DNA of 13,981 bases, from positions 1-13,981 of the forward strand of contig JAIRNB010000072.1 in the NCBI GenBank assembly GCA_031258265.1, read 5' to 3'. Position numbers and translations under genes: made by a program. How positions within the stretch are numbered: the first letter of the stretch is position 1; the number at the start of each line of letters is the position of its first letter. Positions 1-7,457 of the stretch are shown piece by piece. Origin of the DNA: Treponema sp. Lineage in GTDB: Bacteria; Spirochaetota; Spirochaetia; Treponematales; Breznakiellaceae. Under the pieces are notes generated by a model. That model worked only from the letters and a program-made list of their open reading frames with translations. It was not told where the DNA came from and did not search any database.

Positions 1-147
1 AGGGCCTGGGCGGCCAACGCCGATTACTGGAATATCTACTGGGACCAGACGCGGAACATCAAAACAAAGATCGAGGAGGCGGGGCTCCACATCCCCTTCC
101 CCCAGCGGGACCTGCATATCACCGGCCCGGTGGAACGGCTGCCATGA
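1..147 (+). CDS. MscS-type mechanosensitive channel, C-terminal end (partial)
   Basis: The first 48 codons of the window are open and end in TGA at 145-147; the start lies outside the window. The encoded tail has the pattern RAW-x4-DYW-x3-W, then an EAG-x2-IPFPQ-x-D-x-H block. This matches the end of the cytoplasmic C-terminal domain of small-conductance mechanosensitive channels, where 'GI-x-IPFPQ-x-D-V' just before the stop is a family hallmark. Such channels sit in the inner membrane and release solutes on hypo-osmotic shock. Only the tail is visible, so pore type and subfamily cannot be judged. The gene converges with the LacI-type gene that follows and is not part of the sugar operon. 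Confidence 0.8.
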   Translation, partial: RAWAANADYWNIYWDQTRNIKTKIEEAGLHIPFPQRDLHITGPVERLP

Positions 148-170
148 ACATAAGGCGGCGGGTTTTAGGG

Positions 171-198
171 GCTGCCGGCTCAAGCCGGCGGCTTCTTT
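171..198 (+). terminator. Rho-independent terminator after the mscS-like gene
   Basis: A 9-bp GC-rich stem (GCTGCCGGC 171-179 with GCCGGCGGC 184-192, one G-T pair) closes a TCAA loop and is followed by TTCTTT. It lies 24 nt after the mscS-like stop. A competing stem, AAGCCGG (182-188) with CCGGCTT (200-206), is also possible. On the - strand no U-rich run follows the hairpin, so for the LacI-type gene ending at 205 it is at best a weak terminator. Confidence 0.6.
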
Positions 199-204
199 AC
201 CGGC

Positions 205-1218
205 TTAGATGCTGTCCCGCTCCATGATCGAGTGTTGAATATAAGTGATTCGTCCCATCTTGAGCTTTCCCGATACCAGGGCCTCCAACATGAATAGGGC
301 TTCGGCGCCCATTTCCTCAAAAGATTGATGCACGGTGGTAAGGCGGGGCCGGCAAATTTCGGAAATTTCAACATTGTCAAAGCCGGTTACCGCCATATCG
401 GAAGGGATGGCGACGCCCAAATTCTGCAGCTCGGCGATACAGCCAACGGCGATATAATCGGAGACACAGAGAACCGCATCGGGCCGCTGTTTCATTCCGG
501 CGATTTGCCGCGCCGCCTCTATACCGCCTTCGGTAGTGTAATCCGCGTAAATAATCATGTCCGCGCTGAAGGGTATACCCGCTTCCTCAAGGGCCATGCG
601 AAAACCTGCCTCCCGGCGGACGCAGAACCGGTACTGCTGCTGCTCGTTGCCGGCGAAACGGTTGGACACAAGCAGGAAGCGCCTGCGCCCCCGCCGGATC
701 AGAAGGCCGGTTAGCTCTTTCATGGCGCTCATATCGTCTGTCATTACCGCTAACAGGGGGTCCGTATCAACATATTCGCCGATTTGTACCAGCGGGTACT
801 GCTGGAATTCATTCCACAGGGTACCGGTGGAGCACATGTTGTTCAGGAAAATAAGGCCGTAGAGCATTTCCCGGGGTATGGTTTTAAGCAGACTATGCGT
901 ATGCTGGTAACTGTCCGTGTTTTGTTTTGCAAGGGAAATGGCAAGGTTCGGCATGGGGTTCATGGTTGCTATCGCGCCGGTGATTCCCGTAACAACATCT
1001 TCTACCATCATGGTTGTTACGGAACTCACCAGAATAAGAAGGGGTCTGGTATTTTTACTTTCGCGGATAACAGGCTGGTAACCAAGCTTCCGCATCGCCT
1101 CAAGAACGCGGCTGCGCATTTGCTCGGAAACCATCCTGCTGTTGTTGATTACCCTTGACACTGTGGCAATTGAAACGCCGGCCTGCCGTGCCACATCGAC
1201 GATGGTTGCTATCCGCAT
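205..1218 (-). CDS. LacI-family transcriptional regulator
   Basis: The 337-residue product has the usual LacI/GalR length and layout. An N-terminal helix-turn-helix (about residues 5-24, with VDVARQAGVSIATVSRVI) is followed by the hinge-helix region (about 45-60) and a periplasmic-binding-protein-like effector domain. Near the C-terminus lies the typical 'P-D-A-V-x-C-x-SD-x-IA-x-G' block, then 'V-T-GFDN', then 'PRLTTVHQ'. ATG 1218 is preceded by AGGAG with 10 nt spacing. The gene is the last of the - strand operon, 65 nt behind the oxidoreductase gene, so it most likely represses or activates its own operon in response to the imported sugar or a derivative. The effector is not predictable from sequence. 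No clear central-CG palindrome of the usual LacI operator type was found near the operon promoter. Confidence 0.93.
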   Translation of the reverse strand: MRIATIVDVARQAGVSIATVSRVINNSRMVSEQMRSRVLEAMRKLGYQPVIRESKNTRPLLILVSSVTTMMVEDVVTGITGAIATMNPMPNLAISLAKQNTDSYQHTHSLLKTIPREMLYGLIFLNNMCSTGTLWNEFQQYPLVQIGEYVDTDPLLAVMTDDMSAMKELTGLLIRRGRRRFLLVSNRFAGNEQQQYRFCVRREAGFRMALEEAGIPFSADMIIYADYTTEGGIEAARQIAGMKQRPDAVLCVSDYIAVGCIAELQNLGVAIPSDMAVTGFDNVEISEICRPRLTTVHQSFEEMGAEALFMLEALVSGKLKMGRITYIQHSIMERDSI

Positions 1219-1283
1219 GGTGTAGATACTCCTGCCGTTACTTTATAGCCTTGCCCGCGAGCATGCCAAGTCCCCGGACAAGC

Positions 1284-2486
1284 TTAATCGTCAATGGTCG
1301 CTTCCTGGCCGCTGCCGGTTTCTACCCCGGTACGCCGGGGCCTGGGCCGTTCACAGATAGTAGTCATACGGTATATCTGGCCGTTTTTCGCGCTTTCCAG
1401 CATACCGTGGATAATTTCCATGGCGTGAAGGCCCATATCAAAATGGGCCCGGGGCCGCCGCTTGTTTCGCAGCGCGTAAGCCATATCCGCCAGGGCAAGG
1501 CCCCGGCTGTTGCCGCAGTAACCGTGAAGCAGGGGTAAAGGAACGGCATCCGGTATAGGCCGGTATCCTTCATCGGTATTAAGGCCGATGTTCTTTTCCT
1601 CATCGACAATCGCGGCGGAACGGTACAGAGTTAAGGGTCCGCTGAACCAGTTTGGATGGAACAGTGCCATTGAAGCTTCAGTCCCCTGGACGCTGAAGCA
1701 GTCATATACAGATGCATCGGAAGTGATAAGGATGGTCCCATATACCCCGCTTGCGAATTCCAGCGTACCGGAAAGGGTGGTCGGTGTATCCACATGAAAG
1801 GGTTCCCGGTATTTTGGGTGGCTGGGGTTAAGGTAGAACCGCTCCGGATCGATGTTTCCGCCAAAACCGCTTACCCGGCTTACGGACCCGAAGAGGTTGA
1901 TCATGTTATGCAGATAATAGCCTCCCAGATCAAAGGGCAGGCCACCGCCCGGGTGAAGGGGGAAAAAGAAATGATCCGGATCAAGGTCGAAGGTGTCGCT
2001 GGCGGGCTGATAGCTGCAGCTAACGACCGCGTTTACGCCGATTGGTTTACCGATAAAACCGTCATCGATGTATTTTCGGGCTGACTGCCAGCCGCCGCCC
2101 AGGAAGGTATCCGGCGCCGCGCCATACAGGAGTCCCCGCTGTTTGGCGAGTTCCGCCAGTTCCCGCGCCTCTTCAAATTTAGCGGCCATCATTTTTTCGA
2201 CGCAGCAATGCTTTCCTGCCCCAAGAATCTCTTTGCTTACCTGGTAATGTGCCTGGGGAAACGTAAGATTCATTACCATCTCGATTTCCGGATCTTTCAA
2301 GATCTCCTCGTTGGTCATGCGTCTGATGCCGAATTCAGCCGCCCGTTTTTCTGCCCGTTCCCCAATAAGATCGGAACAACCCACCAGTTCGGTGATTCGG
2401 AATTTTTCTTTTAAGTTAGTCATATAAATATGACTAATTGTCCCACAGCCAATGATGGCAACCTTTACCGGTTTTGTCCGGCTCAT
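1284..2486 (-). CDS. Gfo/Idh/MocA-family NAD(P)-dependent oxidoreductase
   Basis: A 400-residue protein, if started at ATG 2486, which has GGAGGG 4 nt upstream. The ATG four codons earlier (2498) lies inside that ribosome binding site and is less likely. The N-terminal Rossmann fold shows VAIIGCGTISH (residues 9-19). The family's 'EKP' motif appears as E97-K98-M99, so the catalytic lysine is kept but proline is replaced. The C-terminal domain has GGG-x3-D186-x3-Y190-x2-H193, the usual place of the catalytic Asp and His/Tyr. The family oxidises or reduces a hydroxyl of sugars, inositols or glycosides with NAD(P). It starts 30 nt after the permease gene ends. The neighbouring TIM-barrel protein and sugar transporter suggest it oxidises the imported sugar or glycoside. 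The substrate is unknown. Confidence 0.9.
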   Translation of the reverse strand: MSRTKPVKVAIIGCGTISHIYMTNLKEKFRITELVGCSDLIGERAEKRAAEFGIRRMTNEEILKDPEIEMVMNLTFPQAHYQVSKEILGAGKHCCVEKMMAAKFEEARELAELAKQRGLLYGAAPDTFLGGGWQSARKYIDDGFIGKPIGVNAVVSCSYQPASDTFDLDPDHFFFPLHPGGGLPFDLGGYYLHNMINLFGSVSRVSGFGGNIDPERFYLNPSHPKYREPFHVDTPTTLSGTLEFASGVYGTILITSDASVYDCFSVQGTEASMALFHPNWFSGPLTLYRSAAIVDEEKNIGLNTDEGYRPIPDAVPLPLLHGYCGNSRGLALADMAYALRNKRRPRAHFDMGLHAMEIIHGMLESAKNGQIYRMTTICERPRPRRTGVETGSGQEATIDD

Positions 2487-2516
2487 ATATCCCTCCATAA
2501 AGTATTATTTTGAAGC

Positions 2517-3506
2517 CTATGCCTTTTTTAATTTTTGTTCAAAGTACGTTTGGGTAACCACATCCAGCAATACGGCAATCAGGATAAGGCTGCCCTTGGC
2601 GATAAGCTGCCAGTTCGAGTCTACCCGGGAAAGGTTTAGGGCGTTGTTAATCACCCCGACAATTAGGCAGCCGAATACGGTGCCCATTACCTTGCCTTTA
2701 CCGCCGTGCAGCGGGGTGCCGCCGATGACGACTGCGGCAATGGCGTCCATTTCCATGCCCTGTCCCGCGGCGGGCTGGGCGGAAGCGGCGCGGCCGGTCA
2801 TGATAAGGGCCGCGATGGTGGTACACAGCCCCATAAGAACATAAATAATAACGGTAATAGCATCGGTGTTGATCCCCGATATGCGGGCGGCAGCTCGGTT
2901 TCCACCGGTGGCGATGGCATAGCGTCCAAAGGCGGTACGGTTAAGAATGACATAGATGATCAGGGTGGCCGCTATCACAATGTAAACCGGGATAGGTATG
3001 GGACCCAGGTAACCTTGTCCCACCGTTTTAAATGCCGGCGGCAGGCCGGTAACCGGAGAGGTATTGCTGATAAGGTAGCAGATTCCCCGGAAAATCTGTC
3101 CTGTGGCCAGGGTGACGATAAAAAGCGGCAGCCTGAAACGGATTCCTATGATTCCGTTAAGAAAGCCGCATAGGGCCCCCAAACCCAAACCCGCCAGGAT
3201 AACCAGGGGAAAGGGGATTCCCGTTTTGGACATGAGGCCCATCATTACCCCCAACATTCCCAGCATGTAGCCGACCGAAAGATCGAGGTTGCCCGAGGCG
3301 ATGACGCAGGTAAAACCGATACCGATTATGGTACTGGTACAGATCTGACGGATCACGTTTCTGATATTTATGGGGTTAAGAAAACTAGGCGACGCGAAGG
3401 TACAGCCGATACAAAGCACCAGAAGTATGATCAGGGCCTTGTTGTTTAATAAAAATTCCAGCCAAAACGATTGGACCCGTGTTGTGCTGTTTCTGGTATC
3501 ACTCAT
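2517..3506 (-). CDS. Sugar ABC transporter permease (RbsC-like, BPD_transp_2 family)
   Basis: A highly hydrophobic protein of 329 residues from ATG 3506, which has AGGAG 5 nt upstream. A GTG at 3536 would add ten residues but has a poorer context. Many membrane-spanning stretches are visible, starting with ALIILLVLCIGCTF. The RbsC-type conserved regions include 'NPINIRNVIRQ', 'CVIASGNLDLSVG', 'GxxNGxIGxRFRLPLFIVTLAT' and the cytoplasmic 'TGGNRAAARISGI' loop that couples to the ATPase. It probably works as a homodimer in the inner membrane with the ATPase encoded just upstream and the lipid-anchored binding protein two genes upstream. Pentose, hexose and inositol transporters share this family, so the substrate cannot be assigned. 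Confidence 0.93.
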   Translation of the reverse strand: MSDTRNSTTRVQSFWLEFLLNNKALIILLVLCIGCTFASPSFLNPINIRNVIRQICTSTIIGIGFTCVIASGNLDLSVGYMLGMLGVMMGLMSKTGIPFPLVILAGLGLGALCGFLNGIIGIRFRLPLFIVTLATGQIFRGICYLISNTSPVTGLPPAFKTVGQGYLGPIPIPVYIVIAATLIIYVILNRTAFGRYAIATGGNRAAARISGINTDAITVIIYVLMGLCTTIAALIMTGRAASAQPAAGQGMEMDAIAAVVIGGTPLHGGKGKVMGTVFGCLIVGVINNALNLSRVDSNWQLIAKGSLILIAVLLDVVTQTYFEQKLKKA

Positions 3507-3563
3507 GATTACTCCTGATAATAAGGACGGTATCACCGCCTGTGTTATACTGGACTCTTGGTT

Positions 3564-5066
3564 TTAGGCGCCGAACAAACAGCGGGCCAGTTCTTCCTGG
3601 TTTACCGATCCCCGCTGGAATTCACCGGCCAGAGCGCCGTTCCGTATTGCGAGGATCCGATCGCTGATGCCCAAAATTTCCGGCATCTCGGAAGAAATTA
3701 AAATAACCGCCATACCCTGCCGGGCAAGCTGGCTTATCAGGCGGTGGATTTCATTTTTTGATCCCACATCAATGCCTCTGGTTGGCTCGTCAAGAATAAG
3801 CACCTGGGGATTGGTCAAAAGCCATTTGGCTACAATCGCTTTCTGCTGATTTCCCCCGGAAAGGGACGCGATAACCTGATTGAGGGATCTTGCCTTGATG
3901 GCAAGCTGATCGGTCTTTCCCCGGGCCGCCTGATTTTCCTTCGCGGTCAGGATAAAACCAAGGGTACTGCAGTATGCCTTAAAAGAAGCCAGGGTGATAT
4001 TCTGCCGCACCGAAAGGATGGGGATAAGGCCGGAACGCCGGTCTTCGGTTACCATGGCGATACCAAGCCTGATAGCTTCCCTGGGTGAACGGATACGCAC
4101 CTTCCGCCCTCTGATAAAAATATCACCGGAATCCAGGGGATCGATGCCAAAAACGGCCCGCATAATTTCGGTACGCCCCGCCCCCACAAGGCCGCAAAAA
4201 CCAAGAATTTCCCCCTGTCGCACAGAAAAACTAATATCCTGAAACGTTTTACCGGAGCTGAGGGATCGTACTTCCAGCGCCACATCGTGAATTTCCGCTT
4301 CTTCTTTGTGAAACATCTCTGTGATAGTCCGTCCGGCTATCCGGTTGATAAGTTCATCCATGGGAAGTTCCGATACGGGGCAGCGGGAAATAAAACGTCC
4401 GTCCCGCAATACCGTGACGGTATCGCATATCTTATAAATCTCTTCCAGCTTATGGGAAATAAAAATAACCGCCGTTCCGCCGTCAGAAAGTTCCCGGATT
4501 ATCCGGTATAAAAAATGAATCTCGTTTTCTGAAAGGGAACTGGTTGGCTCATCCATGATGATAAGCCGTGGATCGTAGGAGACCGCCCTGGCTAGTTCCA
4601 CAAGCTGCATGTTTGCCAGGTTGAGGCTTTGAACCAGCGCCTGGGGGGAAAGCTTGATTCCCAGCCGCTTCAGCAGTTCCGCCGCGGCCCGGTACCGGGC
4701 TTTAAGATTTAAGAAGCCGCAGCGGGAGAATCTTTTTTCCCGGCCAATCCAGATATTTTCCGCCACGCTCATGGACGGGATAAGGTTGATCTCCTGATGG
4801 ATCATGGAAATGCCGGAGGCAAGGGCCCCATGGGGATTTTTGAATGTGGCCTTTTTCCCCATGAACAGGATCTCCCCCGCATCCGGGGGAAATATTCCCA
4901 AAAGAATATTCATTAAGGTCGATTTCCCGGCTCCGTTTTCCCCGATAAGGGCGTGAATCTCCCCTGGGCGCACCTTTAATTCCACATCGTCCAAAGCACG
5001 GACACCGGGGAACAGTTTTACTATTCCCCGCATTTGAAGAAGATAATCCTGTTCCACCGGCATCAT
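3564..5066 (-). CDS. Sugar ABC transporter ATP-binding protein, two fused ATPase domains (RbsA/MglA-like)
   Basis: The 500 residues hold two nucleotide-binding domains, the usual size of RbsA/MglA proteins. Domain 1 has a good Walker A (GENGAGKST, 42-50), Q-loop Q91, Walker B (LIIMDEP, 168-174) and H-loop H205. Its signature is degenerate: LNLANMQ (148-154) where relatives have LSIGQQQ. Domain 2 has the degenerate P-loop GLVGAGRTE (292-300), an intact signature LSGGNQQK (402-409) and Walker B VLILDEP. Its H-loop position reads SSE. One complete composite ATP site (Walker A of domain 1, signature of domain 2) therefore remains, as expected for this family. Two ATGs in tandem (5066, 5063) follow GGGAG; either may be used. 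The gene lies 100 nt behind the binding-protein gene and 57 nt before the permease gene. Confidence 0.95.
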   Translation of the reverse strand: MMPVEQDYLLQMRGIVKLFPGVRALDDVELKVRPGEIHALIGENGAGKSTLMNILLGIFPPDAGEILFMGKKATFKNPHGALASGISMIHQEINLIPSMSVAENIWIGREKRFSRCGFLNLKARYRAAAELLKRLGIKLSPQALVQSLNLANMQLVELARAVSYDPRLIIMDEPTSSLSENEIHFLYRIIRELSDGGTAVIFISHKLEEIYKICDTVTVLRDGRFISRCPVSELPMDELINRIAGRTITEMFHKEEAEIHDVALEVRSLSSGKTFQDISFSVRQGEILGFCGLVGAGRTEIMRAVFGIDPLDSGDIFIRGRKVRIRSPREAIRLGIAMVTEDRRSGLIPILSVRQNITLASFKAYCSTLGFILTAKENQAARGKTDQLAIKARSLNQVIASLSGGNQQKAIVAKWLLTNPQVLILDEPTRGIDVGSKNEIHRLISQLARQGMAVILISSEMPEILGISDRILAIRNGALAGEFQRGSVNQEELARCLFGA

Positions 5067-5084
5067 TACCGCTCCCGCTCGTTC

Positions 5085-5169
5085 AAAAAATTTATAGGCC
5101 TGTATAGACCCTGTTTACACCGGAATTCCCCCACGGGTGAATGGTCCTGAAACTGAAATTTACAGGCTA
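5085..5169 (-). terminator. Possible attenuator between binding-protein and ATPase genes
   Basis: On the - strand the binding-protein stop codon TAG (5169-5167) is the first part of TAGCCTGTA. This pairs with TACAGGCCTA (5104-5095) with one bulged C. After TAAA comes a run of six T (5090-5085). The 56-nt interior can fold further, for example CCTG with CAGG. A partial terminator or 3'-end stabiliser here would give more binding protein than transporter, a common arrangement in ABC operons. The long loop makes a strong intrinsic terminator doubtful. Confidence 0.35.
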
Positions 5170-6147
5170 TTGGTCCATTGCTAAAATCTGCCGGATATTG
5201 TCCTTGGTCATCAGGGCGGAGATTTTTTGGCCCGGATCGATAGTCTGTCCGGCAAATTTTTCTCCTTTGATGATCCGCTCCGCATAATCTATGGTGAATC
5301 TCGCTTCCGCTTTCTTGGAAGTATACACGGTGGCGCTCAAGGTACCATCCTGCAGGCATTTCTGTGCGTTGGGGGAACCGTCAATCCCTATTACAATGCA
5401 GTCATCCAGGTTTTTTTTCGCCGCTTGCAGCACATTGGTCGCCGCAATAGCCATTTCGTCGGACATGGCAACAATGCAGTTCATCTCCGGAAAAGCCTGG
5501 AGCCAGTCTTCCACAGCGGCCATGGTTTCCGTGGCCGACCAGTTGCAGACCTTCTCCGCCAGAATCTCCACCCTGTCCGGGTAGGCTTTAAGAAGGGTAT
5601 CCTTCCAGCCATTGTAGCGGTCGGTAACGGTTGATATTCCCTGTACACCCCATACATAGCCTACCTTAAGTTTTTCCCCCGGATTGGCCTTAAGCCAGTC
5701 AATGCAATACTGGGCCTGCAGGCTGCAAAGGACATACTGGGATTGGAGCAATTTTAGAGTATTTTCATGGCTTGTACCAAATCCCGAATCAATGGTGGGG
5801 ACTCCCGCTTCATCGCAGGCTTCAAAGGCCGGAACAGCGCCGTCGGAGTCGGTGGCCCGGATAATGATGATTGCGGGCTTCAACTGGATAAGAGATTCCA
5901 CATCGGTGATCTGCTTGTCTACCTTGCCTTCCGCGTTAAGCATAACCACCTGGTAGCCTCTGGCCTTAGCTTCAGCTTCAACATAGCCAAACCATTCGGT
6001 CTGGTATTCGTCCAGGGCGTTAAGCGAAAGGGCGATTGTCTTTGACGGCTGCCTGGCTTTGGAATCCGTTTTACCTCCACAGGGCGCGGAGACAGCCGCT
6101 GCCACGAGTAACACGGAAACGATGACGGCGATTTTTCTTGAATACAT
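5167..6147 (-). CDS. Sugar-binding lipoprotein of ABC transporter (RbsB-like, Peripla_BP_4)
   Basis: A 326-residue substrate-binding protein. Residues 1-22 form an export signal (KIAVIVSVLLVAAAV) leading to Cys23 in SAPCGG, probably a lipidated cysteine. The Pro at -1 is not a standard lipobox, so simple signal cleavage near there is possible. The mature part has the two-lobed RbsB fold: 'KTIALSLNALDEYQTEWFGY', 'LIQLKPAIIIIRATDSDGAVPAFEACDEAGVPTI' (split here only as family landmarks), 'AMSDEMAIAATNVL' and 'VIGIDGSPNAQKCLQDG' are all at the expected places. It captures the sugar outside the inner membrane and delivers it to the permease. ATG 6147 has a near-perfect AGGAGG with 5 nt spacing and sits 18 nt after the TIM-barrel gene. 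Ligand unknown. Confidence 0.93.
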   Translation of the reverse strand: MYSRKIAVIVSVLLVAAAVSAPCGGKTDSKARQPSKTIALSLNALDEYQTEWFGYVEAEAKARGYQVVMLNAEGKVDKQITDVESLIQLKPAIIIIRATDSDGAVPAFEACDEAGVPTIDSGFGTSHENTLKLLQSQYVLCSLQAQYCIDWLKANPGEKLKVGYVWGVQGISTVTDRYNGWKDTLLKAYPDRVEILAEKVCNWSATETMAAVEDWLQAFPEMNCIVAMSDEMAIAATNVLQAAKKNLDDCIVIGIDGSPNAQKCLQDGTLSATVYTSKKAEARFTIDYAERIIKGEKFAGQTIDPGQKISALMTKDNIRQILAMDQ

Positions 6148-6165
6148 AATAACCTCCTAACCGGC

Positions 6166-7020
6166 TTACCATTCAATGCCGGTAAATTTCTTAAAGCTCT
6201 CCATGCTGATACGGATGCTGTCGTACTCGTCGTGACGGCTAAAATCCTGTTCCAGTATGATATAATCCGCCTTACATATACGGTTTCCCGTATCAATAAT
6301 TTCCTGGATGGGAAGAATCCCAAGGCCAATCTCGGTAAAGGTTTCCGGGGCCACTACGCTGTTGAAATACGCCATATCTACCGTGATGGCGTCCTTGTTT
6401 ACCACGTCGATTAGGTTGAGCTTGGCCTGTTCGGCGGCGGGGAAGTCTTTCTGGTGAATAAGCCGCATCCGTTCCCCATGCTTTGCCAGTAAGGCTGCCG
6501 GGTCCTGTCCTCCTCTGGCCGCCCAGTAGGTGTCCAGTTCCACCCCCACTAATGCGGGATCGGTATGTTCCATGATGAGTTGGAAAGCCGTTCTTCCCTC
6601 AAAAATCTGGAATTCGTGGAAATGGTTATGGTAGAGGAAGCGCAAGCCCGCCCCGGCGCAGAGTTTGGCCATCTCGTTGTAGGTTTCGCTTTTGGCAAGG
6701 ACTTCGGCCTTATCTTTGAAAAAATCCATGGGCGCCACCAGATAGGAGGCTCCCAGTTCCGCGAAGTAGTCTAACACCGGCTTAATGGTCTTCAGGGTAA
6801 GGGGAAATATATGGGCGCTGACAATCTGCGCCCCCGTACCTTCCAGCGCCTTTTTGATTTCCTTTGCCCCTACTCCAAATCCCACCCCGCTGTCCTTGTC
6901 GGCTTGGTGGTTCGCCACTTCGATGTACCGATACCCCGCTTCCGCCACATGCCGGATGGTCCTGATAGGGTTTTGGGCCATGTGGTTTCTTACCGAGTAC
7001 AACTGAATACCAACTTTCAC
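6166..7020 (-). CDS. Sugar isomerase/epimerase-like TIM-barrel protein (AP endonuclease 2 family)
   Basis: A 284-residue TIM barrel, first gene of the operon. The start is GTG 7020 behind a strong GGAGGAGGAG. The N-terminus GIQLYSVR (4-11) is a signature of the xylose-isomerase-like sugar phosphate isomerase/epimerase family. Likely metal and substrate residues include the HNHFHEF block (131-137), E161-L-D163, H189-Q-K-D192 and E257. Family members include IolE/IolI, hydroxypyruvate isomerase, tagatose/psicose epimerases and lyases that cleave 3-oxo-glycosides. With a Gfo/Idh oxidoreductase and a sugar transporter in the same operon, it probably acts on the imported sugar or its oxidised form in the cytoplasm. 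No signal peptide is seen. The exact reaction is not assignable. Confidence 0.88.
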   Translation of the reverse strand: MKVGIQLYSVRNHMAQNPIRTIRHVAEAGYRYIEVANHQADKDSGVGFGVGAKEIKKALEGTGAQIVSAHIFPLTLKTIKPVLDYFAELGASYLVAPMDFFKDKAEVLAKSETYNEMAKLCAGAGLRFLYHNHFHEFQIFEGRTAFQLIMEHTDPALVGVELDTYWAARGGQDPAALLAKHGERMRLIHQKDFPAAEQAKLNLIDVVNKDAITVDMAYFNSVVAPETFTEIGLGILPIQEIIDTGNRICKADYIILEQDFSRHDEYDSIRISMESFKKFTGIEW

Positions 7021-7049
7021 TGCTATTCTCCTCCTCCGCTGAAAATGAT

Positions 7050-7106
7050 ATGAAAATTAAATGAAAATAATAGGTAGATATCCATAATATTTTCATAAAT
7101 TTTCAT
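7050..7106 (-). promoter_or_regulatory. AT-rich inverted repeat in the leader of the sugar operon
   Basis: The arms are ATGAAAATTAAATGAAAATA (7050-7069, + strand) and TATTTTCATAAATTTTCAT (7088-7106). They are complementary over about 19 positions with one mismatch and one bulge, around an 18-nt loop. The element contains GAAAAT at 7052 and 7063 and its inverse at 7089 and 7099; a third GAAAAT lies at 7041. Same-orientation copies are 10-11 bp apart. The outer arm begins at the predicted transcription start, so it can be a 5' mRNA hairpin, a tandem protein-binding site or both. The LacI-type regulator of this operon is one candidate binder. Confidence 0.55.
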
Positions 7107-7112
7107 AGGTTT

Positions 7113-7141
7113 ACCATACACTTGAAATAAAGACTTGTCAA
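7113..7141 (-). promoter_or_regulatory. Sigma70-type promoter of the sugar operon
   Basis: On the - strand a perfect -35 box TTGACA (7141-7136) is followed by a 17-bp spacer and the -10 box TATGGT (7118-7113, 4 of 6 matches). The start of transcription should fall near 7106, giving a leader of about 85 nt before the GTG of the TIM-barrel gene. No gene on this strand lies upstream within the window, which fits an operon head. Confidence 0.75.
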
Positions 7142-7170
7142 ATTTTTTTGGAATTTTTTTGGAATTTTGG
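7142..7170 (-). promoter_or_regulatory. Phased A-tracts (UP-element-like) upstream of the sugar promoter
   Basis: The 11-bp unit AATTTTTTTGG occurs twice in tandem (7141-7151, 7152-7162), followed by the shortened AATTTTGG (7163-7170). Read on the - strand these are A-tracts of 4, 7 and 7 bases spaced by one helical turn, ending at the -35 box. Such phasing bends DNA and resembles UP elements that bind the alpha subunit of RNA polymerase. Confidence 0.55.
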
Positions 7171-7322
7171 CATCAACACCCAGCCGGCCTTGAGAATCTT
7201 AGGTTTGGCGTGGCGGACCCCTTTTGGCGGATTGATCGGGCTAAATCCAAACAGGCCGAACTTCACATTTTGTTACCAGGCTGTCCGGCGGCCAAAACAC
7301 ACGAAACAAAATTCCAAATCCC
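7171..7322. other. Non-coding stretch, little structure
   Basis: No ORF with a credible start or coding character is seen on either strand. The only structure noticed is an 8-bp inverted repeat, ATTTTGTT (7267-7274) with AACAAAAT (7305-7312), and the first copy of TGTTACCAGGC (7271-7281), which recurs at 7520. Confidence 0.5.
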
Positions 7323-7457
7323 GCGAGGCGCAAGGGATTGGAGGGGCCCGAAGGGGCCACCGCAGCCCCGGAGGGGCGAGGAGGCCGGAGCGTGGCAACG
7401 GTAGTTGCCTTAGCGGAGCCCCGCAAAGCCCGGTCCCCGCGAAGCGGGGATGCGCCC
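7323..7457. repeat. Modular hairpin element, copy 1 (REP-like)
   Basis: A GC-rich block that starts with GCGCAAGGGATTG (7328-7340) and ends with TGCGCCC (7451-7457). It contains a row of short hairpins: GGCCC/GGGCC (7345-7358), GCCCC-GGA-GGGGC (7365-7377), GGCAAC-GGTA-GTTGCC (7394-7409), GCGG/CCGC (7413-7424) and TCCCCGC-GAA-GCGGGGA (7434-7450). A second copy at 8589-8713 shares the linkers and ends but has different stems. Reading frames across it look like chance. It may be a mobile palindromic repeat or a structured RNA. I cannot name the family. Confidence 0.65.

Noticed and set aside
325..1538. Several + strand frames of 100-130 codons over the LacI-type and oxidoreductase genes
   Set aside because: They overlap clear - strand genes with good start signals and have no family resemblance.
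2487..2498. Upstream ATG of the oxidoreductase gene
   Set aside because: It overlaps the GGAGGG ribosome binding site of the ATG at 2486.
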